Below are positions 62,051-64,000 of a stretch of DNA of 64,000 nt, in pieces. Position numbers and translations under genes: made by a program. Under the pieces are notes generated by a model. It worked only from the letters and a program-made list of their open reading frames with translations, had not been told where the DNA came from and did no database searches. How positions within the stretch are numbered: position 1 is the stretch's first letter; each line of letters starts with the position of its first letter. Where the stretch lies: positions 29,042,727 to 29,106,726 of the forward strand of contig NC_134115.1 of NCBI RefSeq assembly GCF_040939455.1, given 5' to 3'. The DNA is from Microcebus murinus (lineage: Eukaryota; Chordata; Mammalia; Primates; Cheirogaleidae).

Positions 62051-63414
62051 TCATTGCATTTTTGAGAGGGGATGTGTGAGTACCACGCCTCGTGAGTGGT
62101 GGGATGCTGGGAATCTAGAGGCCCACGTTGGTTCTGTCCCAGTATTCGTTCTTTGCTAGTTTACAGAAGATAACCTTGTGCACCATTATATCCGCCTGAC
62201 AATACAAAAAGGTTGGGTTCTGAGATTTTGAGCCCCGAGGTGGAGAGACCAGAAGTGCAGGCCCATCCGTGAGGCCTGGGGAACCATGTCCCAGGGCCAG
62301 TGCTGGTGTCGTATGGGGCATGGGTGAGGGGACCTTCATCTGCATTCATGTCTAGCCCAGAGGCTCACACTGCTGGCCCACAGACCCAGTCTGTTGTAAG
62401 AAGCGTGTTTTGAAGAAGAGATTTTTTTTTTTTTTAGTTTGAATTATTGCCAAATTAAGAAACAGGAAATTCCCACAAAAACCCAGTTTTTCTACAGTTT
62501 CTTTAGAGAAACCAACAAAGCTGCCAACTTTGAGCTTACATTTCTGAGTAGGAACGAGATTGCGGCTGCCTCCCCCAAGTTGGGCACGTCCTGTGCATGG
62601 CTGCGGGTCCCCACCATGCTTGTCTGTGTCACACTCAGCCTGTTCCCCTCACTTGCGCCGGCTCCGCGCGTCTGTCAGCCCAGCGTCTCCGCTTCCAAGA
62701 CCAGGCCAGGGAGGAGCAGTGACCTGCCCATGGTTACCTAGTAGGTAGTTGAATAGAGCTAGGACCTGAACTCCGGTTTCCATTTAACTACCTTTTTTTT
62801 TTTTTTATAGTCATCTCTGCTGGAATTTTAGAAATTGGCCATCGCAGAAACCAAGGTAGCTCAGGAAAATGTGTGTAGGAGCTTGCAAAATAATCACATT
62901 ATACTAGCAAAAACAAATATGGTGTTTGATGTCTGATGTGAACTGTGGAAATCTTTGTTCTTTTGGGAAGAATAACAGTGAAGAGAAAGTTTTGAGGAAA
63001 AGTAAGTAGGCAAAATAAGCTTTCAAAAGCAACATTGAAAAATGGATATCAAAATTTAACAGAAACGATAAAGCTATTTAAGCTTCTAAAGGTTTACTAT
63101 TTAAATAAAATTATACATATGAAGGAATTTAGTAAAATATATAGCCCTGTATAGATAATCAGACATATATATAGTAAAGTATCATTAAATACACTCTGAA
63201 TAATCTGACTTATTGTCTTGGCATTGAGCAAAAGCTACATAACCAATAAATTAATCTTTGTATTTGTTATCCTCATTATACAGTATCTAGCAAGTGAGAT
63301 CAGAGTATAGAACTGGCAGGTTACTTCCCTAAAACTCTTAGACTAGATACTATCTACCGCCCCAAAAGGAATGAGAATACATTTTTAAGAAACAGATGCC
63401 TGAGCTGATAAAGC

Positions 63415-63570
63415 ATCAACAGGCTGAGCATGAGATTTGGAATCAGATGAATTTGACTCTGAGTTCTGGCTCTTCTACTTAGTTACGTGTAATACTGGTT
63501 ACGTTTTGTAACCCCTCTGTGTTCCAGTTTCCCATATGTAAAATGACAATAATCATATTGAACCAGTAGG
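63415..63570 (+). repeat. MIR
   Basis: 'gagatttggaatcagatgaa', 'ccagtttcccatatgtaaaa' in sense order. Confidence 0.65.
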
Positions 63571-64000
63571 GTTGGGGTGATCAGTGATAAGAAATGTACA
63601 ATGCAAACATTTACCAAGCATTCATTTGCACATTGCATTCTAGGTCTAGGATGTAGCAGAGATCAAAACCAACAAAAGTCTGTGCCTCGTGGAACTTACT
63701 TAGTATTGAGAAAGACAGACAATGAGATAAATACTTCAAATATATATTATGTTGATCAAAAGTGCTAAGGAGAAAAAAAAAAGCACAGAAAGGAGATGGG
63801 AAGTGAGTGAGTGGCATGGGCCAACTCCAAACAGCAAACTGTCCTTGCTCTGCCCTCCCAGGATCTCAAGCATGAGTCACACCCTCCACAGCACACACAG
63901 CAAGCCATCCCCCCAAAGTGTCCCATAGAAGCCCATTTTTCTGGGCTGGGACAGCCATCTCTGATCACCAAAAGTTGTCTATAAAGATCACATTCCACCT

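Larger units (their letters stand above)
61494..64000 (-). other. PIP5K1B: PIP5K1B next-to-last intron (part)
   Basis: Sequence upstream of the last coding exon on the gene strand. The preceding exon (encoding the human SLYVNEHYPHDRP region) was looked for and not found, so it lies beyond the right edge. The block holds one older Alu, a MIR, and otherwise AT-rich unassigned DNA at 62050-63415. Confidence 0.7.

Overview
This window is nuclear DNA from a primate, most likely a lemuriform strepsirrhine. The evidence is the large set of Alu SINEs with the strepsirrhine-type mid-region (a run reading like 'attggccaactaaaaata' between the monomers) and several short L1 3' ends of one recurrent type. 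Anthropoid AluS/Y copies and galago-type tRNA/7SL hybrid SINEs were not seen. No bacterial, phage or CRISPR features are present. The protein-coding content is small and split into exons; almost every open frame in the window is a shadow of a SINE, a CpG island or an intron.

Two genes are recognisable, both on the minus strand and in the order known from human 9q21.11. On the left is frataxin, FXN: exon 4 (424-521), exon 3 (7970-8090), exon 2 (12933-13030) and exon 1 (21321-21488, inside a CpG island). Exon 5 and the 3'UTR lie off the left edge. Exon lengths of 98, 121 and 98 nt and all splice phases fit the known human structure. On the right is the 3' end of PIP5K1B, a type I phosphatidylinositol-4-phosphate 5-kinase. 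Its last protein-coding exon is at 61376-61493, and a terminal exon at about 46115-46873 begins directly with the TAA stop codon and ends near a poly(A) signal at 46131-46136. The right part of the window (46874-61375 and 61494-64000) is PIP5K1B intron.

The roughly 24 kb between the two genes (about 21.7-46.1 kb) holds repeats and unassigned DNA. In human this interval carries the intronless PRKACG retrogene; no frame of the needed size exists here.

The repeat landscape is layered: ancient MIR and L2-like pieces, hAT and Tigger-type DNA transposons, MaLR and ERV-type LTRs, old L1 fragments, and on top of these about 30 Alus and a few L1 3' stubs, many with intact target-site duplications. 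The points most worth a second look are: a 71-bp L1 stub inserted 31 nt upstream of the FXN exon 2 acceptor, which supplies a cryptic acceptor leading to an in-frame stop; a compact hAT-like element with an 8-bp duplication; a long palindromic element; a 4 x 48 bp minisatellite in FXN intron 1; the lack of a GAA tract in that intron; and a repeat-poor, conserved-looking block in the last PIP5K1B intron. Nothing in the window points to a wholly new biological system.
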